Origin: Bacillus sp. FJAT-27245
GTDB taxonomy: Bacteria; Bacillota; Bacilli; Bacillales; Cytobacillaceae
NCBI RefSeq assembly: GCF_001273955.1
Contig: NZ_LIGI01000001.1
Location: forward strand, 4,304,837-4,348,369
Length of the DNA stretch: 43,533 nucleotides
Reading direction: 5' to 3'
Below the pieces are notes generated by a model. That model was not told the origin of the DNA and made no database searches. It worked only from the letters and a program-made list of their open reading frames with translations. Shown here piece by piece: positions 1 to 8,807 of the stretch. Numbering within the stretch: position 1 is the stretch's first letter; each line of letters opens with the position of its first letter. A program made the translations under genes and the position numbers.

Positions 1-613
1 CCCCTGCCGCACCAGCCAGGGCCGAGCCAATCGCAAACGTTGCTGAAATCGTATTGTTTACATTAATGCCCATCAGCCTTGCTGCATCGGCATCATGGGA
101 TACGGCTCGCATCGCTTTGCCGATTTTTGTTTTATGGACAATGAACTGAAGGATGATCATCAGGGCAACCGAAATCCCGAGGATAAAGAGAGATTGGCTG
201 CTGACGTTCGCCCCAAAAAGATTAATCGTTTCTTTAGGAAGAACATCTGACGGATAGGCTTCCGGCTGTGCTCCCCGTACATAAATGACACTGTATTCAA
301 TAAGGAGGGATACGCCAATCGCCGTAATCAATGCCGCAATCCTTGTCGCGTTCCGGAGAGGCTTGTAGGCAATCCTCTCAATCAATACGCCGAATAAGGA
401 ACAAACGGCCATTGTAAGAATGAGTGCCGGAAAAAAAGATAGTTCAAGTACTGTAATCGAGTAAAAGCCGACAAAAGCCCCGACCATAAACACATCGCCA
501 TGGGCAAAATTAATCAGTTTTACAATTCCATATACCATTGTATAGCCAAGGGCAATCAGGGCATATATGCTCCCGAGTGATATTCCGTTTATCAACTGCT
601 GTACAAATTCCAT
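1..613 (-). CDS. livH: Branched-chain amino acid ABC transporter permease LivH (partial)
   Basis: This is the inner-membrane permease of a high-affinity Leu/Ile/Val importer (HAAT family). My translation from the ATG at 613 begins MEFVQQLINGISLGSIYALI and continues with the LivH hallmark GYTMVYGIVKLINFAHGD. The frame stays open for 204 codons to the left edge, where the gene is cut. A GGGGAG ribosome site lies just upstream. It follows the substrate-binding lipoprotein gene on the same strand with 143 bases between, so it is probably the second gene of a liv operon whose LivM, LivG and LivF partners would lie off the left edge. Confidence 0.93.
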   Translation of the reverse strand, partial: MEFVQQLINGISLGSIYALIALGYTMVYGIVKLINFAHGDVFMVGAFVGFYSITVLELSFFPALILTMAVCSLFGVLIERIAYKPLRNATRIAALITAIGVSLLIEYSVIYVRGAQPEAYPSDVLPKETINLFGANVSSQSLFILGISVALMIILQFIVHKTKIGKAMRAVSHDADAARLMGINVNNTISATFAIGSALAGAAG

Positions 614-701
614 AATTATACTCCCCTTGAAAGGTACTGTTTTTGGTGTTCCTTATCGGGTTTCCTCCCTTTACCATTTTCCGGCCTTCTTTTATGAAAA
701 A

Positions 702-740
702 AGCCCCTTAACCCAAAATAGGGGGACAATGCCCCCTATT
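702..740 (-). terminator. Stem-loop between substrate-binding protein gene and livH
   Basis: AATAGGGGG (717-725) pairs with CCCCCTATT (732-740). An alternative fold of the CCCC/GGGG tracts ends in a run of six U on the minus strand (A-run about 697-702). It probably causes partial termination, giving more binding protein than permease, as is common in liv-type operons. Confidence 0.5.
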
Positions 741-756
741 CAGCTTTTAAATTCGT

Positions 757-1944
757 TTATGGATTAACCTTCGTTTCGAAAGCCTGCTGGCCATTCTCAT
801 ATTTCAGGATGGCTGCAGATTTTACAGGATTATGGTTTTCGTCCAGGGTAAGTGTACCCGATACAAGCTGAAGGTCTTTTGTTTCTTCAAGCGCCTTTTG
901 GATTTTTTCCGAGTCGGCGCTGCCGGCGCGCTTAATTGCATCTGCCAGGAAATAGCCTGTGTCATAGCCCAGAGCCGCGAAGGCATCCGGTGATTTTCCT
1001 TTGTTTGCGCCCTTGAAAGCATCCACAAATTCCTGGATCTTTGCATCGGGATCCGCTGATGAGTAATGGTTTGTAATGAACGTGTTATTTAAGGCATCCG
1101 CACCGGCCAACTCAACCAGCTTTGGCGAATCCCAGCCGTCCCCGCCCATAATTGGCACATTCAGGCCTATTTCACGAGCCTGCTTGACGATCAGGCCAAC
1201 CTCCTCATAGTAGCCAGGCAGGAAAATGAAGTCAGGGTTTTGTGATTTAATACGTGTCAATGTTGCCCTGAAATCGGTATCCTTGGCCAGGTAGGCAGCG
1301 TCTTCAAGCACTTCTCCGCCTTTCGCTTTAAAGGCATCCTTAAAGGCGGCAGCCAGGCCTTTCGAATAGTCGCTCGCGGTATCGATATAGACAACAGCTT
1401 TTTTGGATTGAAGCTTATCAGCAGCAAAATTTGCCGCAACAGTTCCCTGGAACGGGTCGATAAAGCATGTCCTGAATGCATAGGCGTTCAGCTTGCCGCC
1501 TTTGCTTGTTACATCCGGATTGGTTCCGGTAGGTGTAATAATCGGAACTTTGTTATCCTCTGCCAATTGGACTTGCGCAAGTGTATTTCCGCTTGTCGCC
1601 GCGCCGACAATTGCGGCAACCTTGTCCTGGCTGATTAGTTTAACCGCTCCTCCCGTCGCTTCTGAGGCATCTGACTTATTATCGAATTTTACAAGCTTGA
1701 TTTTCTTGCCATCAATGCCTTCTTTGTTGATTTCTTTAACTGCCAGCTCAAGCCCTTCTGCAATCGATTGCCCATAGGAAGCCACGCCGCCCGAAAGCTC
1801 CAGGTTTACCCCGATCTTAATTGTTTCGCCGTCCTTCCCCTTACTGCTCGATCCGCTGCTTTCCTTTGTGCCGCCGCAGCCTGCCAAAGCCCCGGCAACC
1901 AAAGAAAGCGATAGAAAAATGCCTGCCAACTTCCTTTTCCTCAT
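757..1944 (-). CDS. Branched-chain amino acid ABC transporter substrate-binding lipoprotein
   Basis: This 395-aa extracytoplasmic receptor has a lipoprotein signal (hydrophobic stretch then LVAGALAGC, lipidated Cys near residue 23) followed by a Ser/Gly/Lys linker. The mature part starts IKIGVNLELSGGVASYGQS and contains VAAIVGAATSGNTLAQ and TPTGTNPDVT, typical of type I periplasmic-binding Leu/Ile/Val receptors (Peripla_BP_6, LivJ/LivK family). The ATG at 1944 has a GGGGG-rich ribosome site. It is first in the operon with livH. It is divergent from pepT across about 280 bases, so peptide breakdown and amino-acid uptake genes share an intergenic region. The exact ligand cannot be read from sequence. 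Confidence 0.93.
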   Translation of the reverse strand: MRKRKLAGIFLSLSLVAGALAGCGGTKESSGSSSKGKDGETIKIGVNLELSGGVASYGQSIAEGLELAVKEINKEGIDGKKIKLVKFDNKSDASEATGGAVKLISQDKVAAIVGAATSGNTLAQVQLAEDNKVPIITPTGTNPDVTSKGGKLNAYAFRTCFIDPFQGTVAANFAADKLQSKKAVVYIDTASDYSKGLAAAFKDAFKAKGGEVLEDAAYLAKDTDFRATLTRIKSQNPDFIFLPGYYEEVGLIVKQAREIGLNVPIMGGDGWDSPKLVELAGADALNNTFITNHYSSADPDAKIQEFVDAFKGANKGKSPDAFAALGYDTGYFLADAIKRAGSADSEKIQKALEETKDLQLVSGTLTLDENHNPVKSAAILKYENGQQAFETKVNP

Positions 1945-2224
1945 TTTAGTTCCCCCTTCTCTTTTTTAACCTTAACTACTTCGGAATCTGAAAATACTAC
2001 TAATTCATAATAAAAGCAATATTCTGAAAACATTGTACATGATTCCACTACTTCCGTCTAGTACTTTAAAAGTTTTTTGCCATAGCTTTTTAGGTTTTAC
2101 TTATCCTCTTTTTTCGACAAACGTCCATTAATTTATCCTCGTATACCTTTCATTTCCGTGTTTTGTATTATAATGGCATTACAATGGAAATGTTTTTCAT
2201 TACATAATTAGGAGTTGATCCATT

Positions 2225-3457
2225 TTGAAATCTGAAATTATCGAACGTTTTATTTCCTATGCCCGGGTAAATACCCAATCGGATGAATCAAGCACATCCT
2301 GCCCGTCCACCACCGGCCAGCTGGATCTCGCCCGGATGCTCGTCAACGAACTGAATAAGATTGGGATGGAAGAAGTAACGATGGATGAAAACGGGTATGT
2401 CATGGCAACCCTGCCGGCCAATACGGACAAGGAAGTTCCGACTATCGGTTATCTCGCCCATCTTGATACCGCGACCGATTTTACCGGAAAGGGCGTTAAC
2501 CCGCAAATCGTCGAGAACTATGATGGGAAAGACATTGTCTTGAACGAAAGCTTGAATGTTGTCATGAAAACAAGCGATTTTCCGCAGCTTTCCAATTACA
2601 ATGGGCACACGTTGATTACAACGGACGGGACAACACTGCTCGGAGCCGACAATAAAGCTGGTATCGCGGAAATCATGACCGCTATGGACTTCCTTATTAA
2701 GAATCCGGACATCAAACACGGAAAAATCAGGGTTGCTTTTACTCCGGATGAAGAAATCGGTAGAGGCCCGCATAAATTTGACGTTGGCGCATTCCAGGCA
2801 AAATACGCCTATACAGTTGACGGCGGCCCTATTGGCGAGCTTGAATATGAAAGCTTTAATGCCGCTTCCGCAAAATTGACCTTTAAGGGATCGAACATCC
2901 ACCCTGGAACCGCAAAGGGAAAGATGGTCAACTCCGCTAAGATTGCAATGGAATTCCACAGTATGCTGCCTGCTGAAGAAGCACCGGAATTTACGGAAGG
3001 CTATGAAGGCTTTTACCATCTGATTTCGTTTAACGGGGATGTCGAAGAAACAAAGGTTTACTATATTATCAGGGATTTTGACCGTACCAGCTTCGAGGCA
3101 AGGAAAGCAAAGATGCTGGAAATTGCCGATAGGCTGAGGAAAGTCCACGGGGAAGATGCCATTCAGCTTGACCTGAATGACCAGTACTACAATATGCGTG
3201 AAAAAATCGAACCGGTGATGGAAATTGTCGATATTGCCCATGAAGCGATGACAAGCCTCGGGATTACGCCGATCATCAAACCGATCAGGGGCGGAACGGA
3301 CGGCTCGCAGCTATCCTATATGGGACTCCCGACGCCGAATATTTTTACCGGCGGCGAAAACTTCCATGGAAAATACGAGTTTATTTCTGTCGACAATATG
3401 CTGAAGGCAGTAGAAGTCATTGTTGGTATTGCCAGGCTGTTCGAGGAAAAGGCATAA
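2225..3457 (+). CDS. pepT: Peptidase T (tripeptide aminopeptidase)
   Basis: This is a cytosolic zinc aminopeptidase that removes N-terminal residues from tripeptides (M20B family). The 410 aa match the usual length. Visible motifs include [12 protein letters not shown] (first metal His and Asp), [12 protein letters not shown] (bridging Asp), [10 protein letters not shown] (catalytic Glu pair), and [13 protein letters not shown] near the C-terminus with the last His ligand. The start is TTG at 2225, chosen because AGGAG at 2210-2214 is ideally spaced. A TATAAT hexamer at 2169-2174 may be the -10 box. The gene is single and ends at a strong hairpin. Confidence 0.96.
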   Translation: MKSEIIERFISYARVNTQSDESSTSCPSTTGQLDLARMLVNELNKIGMEEVTMDENGYVMATLPANTDKEVPTIGYLAHLDTATDFTGKGVNPQIVENYDGKDIVLNESLNVVMKTSDFPQLSNYNGHTLITTDGTTLLGADNKAGIAEIMTAMDFLIKNPDIKHGKIRVAFTPDEEIGRGPHKFDVGAFQAKYAYTVDGGPIGELEYESFNAASAKLTFKGSNIHPGTAKGKMVNSAKIAMEFHSMLPAEEAPEFTEGYEGFYHLISFNGDVEETKVYYIIRDFDRTSFEARKAKMLEIADRLRKVHGEDAIQLDLNDQYYNMREKIEPVMEIVDIAHEAMTSLGITPIIKPIRGGTDGSQLSYMGLPTPNIFTGGENFHGKYEFISVDNMLKAVEVIVGIARLFEEKA

Positions 3458-3473
3458 GTTCAATAGGGCATAA

Positions 3474-3501
3474 TGAGGCAGGGGACGCATCCCCTGCCTC
3501 A
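3474..3501 (+). terminator. pepT terminator hairpin
   Basis: TGAGGCAGGGGA (3474-3485), a four-base loop, then the perfect complement (3490-3501), followed by CGTATTTTT. It serves pepT and lies between two convergent genes. Confidence 0.8.
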
Positions 3502-3538
3502 CGTATTTTTACCATAGCATGCATCTCCAACACACTTC

Positions 3539-4747
3539 TTACATCTCGGCGTTTTTGGCCATTTTAACAATATCGGCAAGATTTGTTTTTCCGCTGTACC
3601 GCATGACTCCTTTTGCATAAATCCGATTTGCCACATAGCTTAACAGGACAATCGCTGCAAGCAATACTGCAATTGAAAGGCAAATCTCCATCACGCCAGC
3701 TTCCCCGAGGACTATCCGTGAGAAAACAACCATTGGCGAGAAAAACGGGATGTAGGAACTAACCAGGACAATTGTAGCGTTTGGATCGAGCATGGTTTTC
3801 ATTCCAAGCAGGAAGGCTCCCATAAGCAAAATTGAGACTGGAAAAATGATTGAGCCGATGTCCTCCATTCTGCTGATAACCGATGTTATTGAGGCAAACA
3901 GCAGGGCATACACGAAATAGCCAAGAACAAAGAACAGGCTCAGGAATAAAAAGATTTTTGGATTCAGTACGGACAGATCAAGGGGCATTCCGAAAATCTC
4001 CAGTTCACCCGATGTCCACCCAAGCAGCTTCGCAGTCCCGTAAGCAAGAGCAACCATGCCGATTTGAAGCAGGCCCGACACCATCGCTGCAATGATTTTC
4101 GCGTACATCATTGTGATGGGGGTTACCTTCGTTATCATGATTTCCATGACCCTTGATGTCTTCTCACCGGCAATGCTCAACGAAACCGTATTGCCGAACA
4201 TGATGATGAACATATACATGAGAAACAGGAAGAAATAAACGAGGCCGAGCGACTCTGTTTTCTTCAGAGCGATTTCATCAACCTTCACGGGCGTCAGCAA
4301 CGCGCCTGCAACTGCGGGGTCGAGCTTATTCTCCGAAATGACTGTGTTAAGGTACTGCGGCTGCACGATGGAATTAATTAGCCCAAGGACCTGGTAATCG
4401 GCCATGCGGCGGAAATAATAGTCCACTTTAGGGGCATCGCCGCCTCCCGAAATAATGATTAAAGCATCGGCATTTCCATCCTTCACCTTCTTCTTGTACC
4501 CTTCAACCTTATCAATCCCGATTTCTTTCACATCGGCAAAATCCGCCTTAGCCCCGCTGGTGTCAAAAGAATAACCGTTGGACTGGTTGCTGACGTAAAC
4601 GGTCATTTTTTCATCTTTTCCAAAGTAATGCGTGAAACCGAAATAGCCAAAGATGGCGGCGAATAATACAGTGGCGGTAATGATAAAACCCTTCCCGGAT
4701 AAGCCTTCTTTTAAATGAAATCGCAACACTGCCAGAAATTTTTCCAT
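3539..4747 (-). CDS. ABC-2 type exporter permease (YhaP/NatB-like)
   Basis: This 402-aa membrane component resembles the NatB/YhaP group of ABC-2 permeases. One N-terminal membrane segment (about residues 19-37) is followed by a roughly 150-aa external domain, then about five segments from near residue 188 onward. These include VYFFLFLMYMFIIMFGNTVSLSIAGEKTSRVMEIM, and the EKTSRVMEIMI motif is characteristic of this family. The start abuts the stop of the ATPase gene with no gap, so the two are translationally coupled. By family analogy it may export sodium, a peptide or a drug, but the substrate is not evident. Confidence 0.88.
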   Translation of the reverse strand: MEKFLAVLRFHLKEGLSGKGFIITATVLFAAIFGYFGFTHYFGKDEKMTVYVSNQSNGYSFDTSGAKADFADVKEIGIDKVEGYKKKVKDGNADALIIISGGGDAPKVDYYFRRMADYQVLGLINSIVQPQYLNTVISENKLDPAVAGALLTPVKVDEIALKKTESLGLVYFFLFLMYMFIIMFGNTVSLSIAGEKTSRVMEIMITKVTPITMMYAKIIAAMVSGLLQIGMVALAYGTAKLLGWTSGELEIFGMPLDLSVLNPKIFLFLSLFFVLGYFVYALLFASITSVISRMEDIGSIIFPVSILLMGAFLLGMKTMLDPNATIVLVSSYIPFFSPMVVFSRIVLGEAGVMEICLSIAVLLAAIVLLSYVANRIYAKGVMRYSGKTNLADIVKMAKNAEM

Positions 4748-5632
4748 TTAGCCCACCCTTTCGACGAAAATTTGATGGAGCGTCGGTTCAAGCAGGGAAA
4801 AGTTCTGGAGAGGGACGCCTACAGCCTCGGCCGCTTTCAGTATTTCCATCCCTTCCTTTTCGTTATGTACCTTCGCATTATAAACATGGCCATTTTGTTC
4901 AAACGGCATATGTAATTGCCTGAAAACCGGCTCAAGCGGGCCTGGGGACGTAATCCGTAAATTCTTGTATCCGTACTCATCCTTCACCGTTTGAAGCTTT
5001 CCGGAAACGACAATGTTTCCTTTTTTCATCATGCAGACGTTTTCGCAGAACATTTCGATTGATTCCATCCGGTGGCTTGAAAGGATAATCGTTTTCTCAT
5101 GTTCGACAAGCTCTTCTATGACATTGCCAAGCATAGTGGCGTTGACAGGGTCGAGGCCGCTGAACGGCTCATCGAGGATGATAATTTCCGGATCATGAAG
5201 CAGCGTTGCGATAACCTGGATTTTTTGCTGGTTCCCTTTTGACAGCTCACTTGCGAGTTTGTTCTTATACTCGGTAATTTCGAACTTTTCCAGCCAATAA
5301 TCGATTCGCTCATTTGCAAGCTTCCGGCTCATTCCCTCGAGCTGGCCAAAGTAGCGGAGCTGTTCAGCAATTTTTGTCTTCGGGTAGAGCCCCCTCTCCT
5401 CTGGAAGATAGCCGATTGACAGCTCCTCTCTGCGAAACGGACGCCCTTCCCAGAGAATTTCGCCCCTGTCAGGACGAACCAGCCCAAGCATCATTTTAAT
5501 CGTGGTTGTCTTTCCAGCCCCATTTCTGCCAAGCAGGCCAAGAACCTGGCCTTTGGGTAGCTTGACGGAAATATTGTTTACAGCCACATTCTCGCCGTAG
5601 CATTTCGTTAGATTACGAATTTCCAAGCCCAT
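4748..5632 (-). CDS. ABC exporter ATP-binding protein (YhaQ/NatA-like)
   Basis: This 294-aa cytoplasmic ATPase drives the ABC-2 permease encoded directly downstream. It shows Walker A GLLGRNGAGKTTTIK, the signature LSKGNQQKIQ, Walker B EIIILDEPFSGLDP and the switch region IILSSHRMESIE. The signature LSKGNQQ, rather than LSGGQ, is typical of the YhaQ/NatA branch. A C-terminal domain of about 80 residues follows. The ATG at 5632 is preceded by a GGAGGGG site. It is a two-gene operon with no local regulator; the neighbouring LacI gene belongs to the sugar operon. Confidence 0.9.
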   Translation of the reverse strand: MGLEIRNLTKCYGENVAVNNISVKLPKGQVLGLLGRNGAGKTTTIKMMLGLVRPDRGEILWEGRPFRREELSIGYLPEERGLYPKTKIAEQLRYFGQLEGMSRKLANERIDYWLEKFEITEYKNKLASELSKGNQQKIQVIATLLHDPEIIILDEPFSGLDPVNATMLGNVIEELVEHEKTIILSSHRMESIEMFCENVCMMKKGNIVVSGKLQTVKDEYGYKNLRITSPGPLEPVFRQLHMPFEQNGHVYNAKVHNEKEGMEILKAAEAVGVPLQNFSLLEPTLHQIFVERVG

Positions 5633-5738
5633 TCTTTCCCCTCCTCCAAAATTTAAGCAGTTAATCTTTTAGATGGTTAACAAAGCTCTCATTACTATAA
5701 TAATCTATTTATTTACTTTCAAGTGTTTTTTTACCACA

Positions 5739-5773
5739 TAAAAAACGAAACCCGTCATCATTACGGGTTTCGT
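5739..5773 (-). terminator. Terminator of the LacI/sugar-transport gene cluster
   Basis: ACGAAACCCGT (5745-5755) pairs perfectly with ACGGGTTTCGT (5763-5773). Read on the minus strand the hairpin is followed by six U. Confidence 0.88.
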
Positions 5774-5793
5774 TTCGTAGCTGTTTATCTTTT

Positions 5794-6813
5794 TCAAATC
5801 ACCGGTGCGCACGATTTCCGTTCAATGAGTTTGGCCGGAATGATAACCCCCTTCGGCTCCATTTCGGGGTTTTCAATCTTTTCTATTAAATATTGCGTAG
5901 CCTGATAGCCCAGGCGAATCGTGCCAATATCAATTGACGTCAACGGTGGGCTTGAATGCTCTGAAAGGGAAAGATTATTGAAGCTTGCGATCGAAATGTC
6001 GGCCGGCACCCTGATATTGTATGATTCAAGGCTGCCGATCATTTCATGTGCAAGCAGGTCATCGAGAGTGACGACCGCGGTCGGGCGGCTTTCAAGTTCC
6101 AACAGGGCCTTCACCGCGTCCTTCCCGTTCCCGGCTACCATTTCATTTGTGAATGTATAGTGCTCCATATAAGGAATCCCAGCCTCCGCCAAAGCTTCCC
6201 GGTACCCTTTTTGCCGGTCGATTGTCACTACGAAGTCGGGGTTCCCTCCCACAAAGGCGATTTTTGTATGGCCGAGGCTGATCAAGTATTCGGTCATCTG
6301 TTTCGTTATCCCGACATTGTCGTTGTCGACATACGTAATCGCATGATTGTTTTTGTATGGCCTCCCCACGACTGTAAAAGGAAATCCGCTTTCACGAAGA
6401 TATTCCATCGTCCGATCCTTTATCCTGGAATAAAGCAGGATAATCCCATCTACCCGCCGGCCCATTACCATTGAAACAACCTCTTCGTGGATTTCAGCCT
6501 GCGTGGATCCTGTGGACAGGTAAATTCCATACTTTGCGGCATGGGCATGCTTGCTGATGCCTCTTAACACCTCCGGGAAGAAGGGGTTTTGAAAGGCTTT
6601 TTCCGCAGAGGCGGGCATAATCACCCCGATGGTCCTCGTGCTTTTGGCAGCAAGGCTCCTTGCCTGGAGATTTGGGTAATAGCCAAGCCGCTCCATTACT
6701 TCCTTCACACGCTGCTTCGTCTTTTCACTGATCCGGGGACTGTTGGCAATGACCCTTGATACGGTGGAAGGCGCCACATTTGCTTCTTTTGCAACCTCTT
6801 TTATCGTAACCAT
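5794..6813 (-). CDS. LacI-family transcriptional regulator (MalR-like)
   Basis: This is a 339-aa sugar-responsive repressor. The N-terminal headpiece VTIKEVAKEANVAPSTVSRVIA is a LacI helix-turn-helix, followed by the hinge region NLQARSLAAKSTRTIGVIMP. The rest is a periplasmic-binding-type effector domain (about residues 60-335). It lies 68 bases downstream of the sugar permease genes on the same strand, so it is probably the last gene of that operon and its autoregulated repressor. Two CGTTTGC-containing operator-like sequences lie upstream of the operon. No glycosidase gene accompanies it, so the inducer is unknown; a maltodextrin or another oligosaccharide is a guess from family resemblance. 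Confidence 0.92.
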   Translation of the reverse strand: MVTIKEVAKEANVAPSTVSRVIANSPRISEKTKQRVKEVMERLGYYPNLQARSLAAKSTRTIGVIMPASAEKAFQNPFFPEVLRGISKHAHAAKYGIYLSTGSTQAEIHEEVVSMVMGRRVDGIILLYSRIKDRTMEYLRESGFPFTVVGRPYKNNHAITYVDNDNVGITKQMTEYLISLGHTKIAFVGGNPDFVVTIDRQKGYREALAEAGIPYMEHYTFTNEMVAGNGKDAVKALLELESRPTAVVTLDDLLAHEMIGSLESYNIRVPADISIASFNNLSLSEHSSPPLTSIDIGTIRLGYQATQYLIEKIENPEMEPKGVIIPAKLIERKSCAPVI

Positions 6814-6881
6814 CCTGCTTCCTCCCGGTATACAAATGCAACTATTATCTTTTCTCTATTCCGTTAGTGTCCTGGCTGCTT

Positions 6882-7697
6882 TTACTTGACGGCACCTTCC
6901 GAAATCCCTTTTATGATTTGCTTTTGCGCAAAGAAATACGCAATGATGACCGGAATGATCCCAATCGTCAGGCCGGCAAGGGCAAGATGCCACTGCTTCG
7001 TGTATTCGCCGAAAAAGAAGAACATTTTCAGCGGGATCGTTTCCATGCCTTCCTGGTTAATGACAAGCGACGGAAGGAGATAATCATTCCAAATCCAAAT
7101 CGTATTCAGGATGCCGACTGTTACCGTAATCGGCTTCAGCATCGGGAAAATAATGTACCAGAAAATCTGGAACTTATTCGCCCCGTCAATCGTGGCCGCT
7201 TCATCGAGTGATTTCGGAATTGAATTCAATGTTCCATGGTAAAGGAAAATCGACAGGCTCGCACCGAAACCGAGATACATAAACACAAGGCCGCTCCGGT
7301 TCAGCATATCCATCTTCCCGAAAATTGTAACGAGCGGAATCATAACGGATTGAAACGGAATGAGCATAGCTGCCACAAATATAAAGAAAATCGCGGTGCT
7401 GATCTTGCTTTTATTCCGCGAAAGGGCGTATGCCGCCATAGATGAAAACACAATGATGATGGCAACACTCGCAACCGTAATAATAAGAGAGTTCATGAAT
7501 GTCTTCAGGAAGTCGAGCTGTGTAAAGGCAACACTGTAGTTTTCAAAACTGAATAGTTCAGGGAGCTTCAAAGTATCGGAGAAGATTTCCCTCTTTGTTT
7601 TAAAAGAATTGACAATCATCAGGTAAAAGGGTGATAGCCATAGTAGCCCAAGAAAGAGCCCAAGGATTTCAATTGGCAGCTTTTTTGTGCGCTTCAT
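6882..7697 (-). CDS. Carbohydrate ABC transporter permease (MalG-type, CUT1)
   Basis: This is a 271-aa inner-membrane permease with six predicted segments. The EAA-type loop ESLDEAATIDGANKFQIFWYIIFPMLKP appears here as KSLDEAATIDGANKFQIFW, which contacts the ATPase. It ends in the usual ISEGAVK. Its start codon overlaps the stop of the preceding permease by one base (TAATG), indicating coupling. No ATPase gene is present in the operon. Bacillus CUT1 importers commonly share a single MsmX-type ATPase encoded elsewhere, and that is my inference here. Confidence 0.93.
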   Translation of the reverse strand: MKRTKKLPIEILGLFLGLLWLSPFYLMIVNSFKTKREIFSDTLKLPELFSFENYSVAFTQLDFLKTFMNSLIITVASVAIIIVFSSMAAYALSRNKSKISTAIFFIFVAAMLIPFQSVMIPLVTIFGKMDMLNRSGLVFMYLGFGASLSIFLYHGTLNSIPKSLDEAATIDGANKFQIFWYIIFPMLKPITVTVGILNTIWIWNDYLLPSLVINQEGMETIPLKMFFFFGEYTKQWHLALAGLTIGIIPVIIAYFFAQKQIIKGISEGAVK

Positions 7698-8560
7698 TAC
7701 AACTCAACCTCCCTTTTCTTATTAATGTAAACCTGTGTCAACGAGATTATTGCCACGATCATGAAAAAGATAACCGCCTTGGCTTGCGCATAGGACATAT
7801 TCAATTCAACAAACGCCGTTTTAAAAATTTCCATCGCAACCATCTGGGTTGAATTGTACGGTCCGCCCGCGGTAAGTGAAAGATTCTGGTCATATAGTTT
7901 GAACGTGTTGGATAGGGTTAGGAACACACTAACCGTGAAGGCCGGCGCAACAAGCGGGAAAACGATATAGCGAAGTCGCTGGAACGGGCTCGCGCCATCA
8001 ATCTCTGCGGCTTCAAGAAGTTCATGCGGCACGCCTTCCAAATAGGCAATGTAGATGACCATAATATAGCCTGACATCTGCCAGCTCATCAGGATAACGA
8101 GCCCCCAGAAACCCGTTTCGGTAGTAGACAGCCACCCTTGCAGGCTCTCAACCCCCATCAGGCTGCCAATCCCATCAAACACTTTCATGAAAATAAACTG
8201 CCATATGAAACCAAGAATAAGTCCGCCAATCAGGTTTGGCATAAAGAAGATAGTTCTGAGAAAATTGCTGGACTTGATCCTGGAGGTAACGATAAGGGCA
8301 AGCGACAAACCGATCAGGTTAATCAGGATAATCGACACGACCGAAAACTTGACAGTAAACCAGAGGGCGGCCATGAACTTTTTATCACTGAATACATTGA
8401 TATAATTTTCAAAACCAATGAAACCGCCTGTTTCAATACCGTTCCAATTTGTGAAAGAATAATAGATTCCAAGGCCAAGAGGCAAAATAACGACCATCGA
8501 CAACGCCAATAGGACTGGAGCAAGAAAAAGCCAGTATGATAAATCCTTCGTGCGCAGCAT
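7697..8560 (-). CDS. Carbohydrate ABC transporter permease (MalF-type, CUT1)
   Basis: This 287-aa permease forms the heterodimer with the MalG-type protein. It has six predicted membrane segments and the EAA loop HELLEAAEIDGASPFQRLRYIVFPLVAP. The N-terminal segment SYWLFLAPVLLALSMVVILPLGLGIYYSFTNWNG is typical of the family (UgpA/MsmF/MalF group, short form without the large P2 loop). The stop overlaps the next start. A 247-base gap containing a long stem-loop separates it from the binding-protein gene upstream. Confidence 0.93.
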   Translation of the reverse strand: MLRTKDLSYWLFLAPVLLALSMVVILPLGLGIYYSFTNWNGIETGGFIGFENYINVFSDKKFMAALWFTVKFSVVSIILINLIGLSLALIVTSRIKSSNFLRTIFFMPNLIGGLILGFIWQFIFMKVFDGIGSLMGVESLQGWLSTTETGFWGLVILMSWQMSGYIMVIYIAYLEGVPHELLEAAEIDGASPFQRLRYIVFPLVAPAFTVSVFLTLSNTFKLYDQNLSLTAGGPYNSTQMVAMEIFKTAFVELNMSYAQAKAVIFFMIVAIISLTQVYINKKREVEL

Positions 8561-8710
8561 GCATAACCCTCCACATCATTCGCTTCGTTCATAGTATATT
8601 TTCGCCAAATAATAGCAATGGAAGCTTCACTTTATTTAAAAACGGCGCCGAATGGACCAGCCGCATTGTTTTCAAATTCATAAATCATGGAAACGAATGG
8701 CCACCAGCAA

Positions 8711-8759
8711 CAAAGGGGCTGACCCATAAGGTGTTTGCCTTATTGAATCAGACCCTTTG
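8711..8759 (-). other. Intercistronic stem-loop in the sugar ABC operon
   Basis: CAAAGGG...CTGA...ATAAGG pairs with CCTTAT...TCAG...CCCTTTG, a long interrupted helix just after the binding-protein stop. There is no clear U-run, so an mRNA-stabilising or processing hairpin is likelier than a full terminator. It would favour excess binding protein over permeases. Confidence 0.6.
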
Positions 8760-8807
8760 TCTCATGGCCGTGGTACGTATATTGTTTTATTCGCCGGATT
8801 GCGAACC

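Noticed and set aside
2288-3241. 317-codon open frame on the minus strand inside pepT
   Set aside because: It is the antisense shadow of a clear pepT gene; its protein is Cys/His-rich without domain logic and has no ribosome site.
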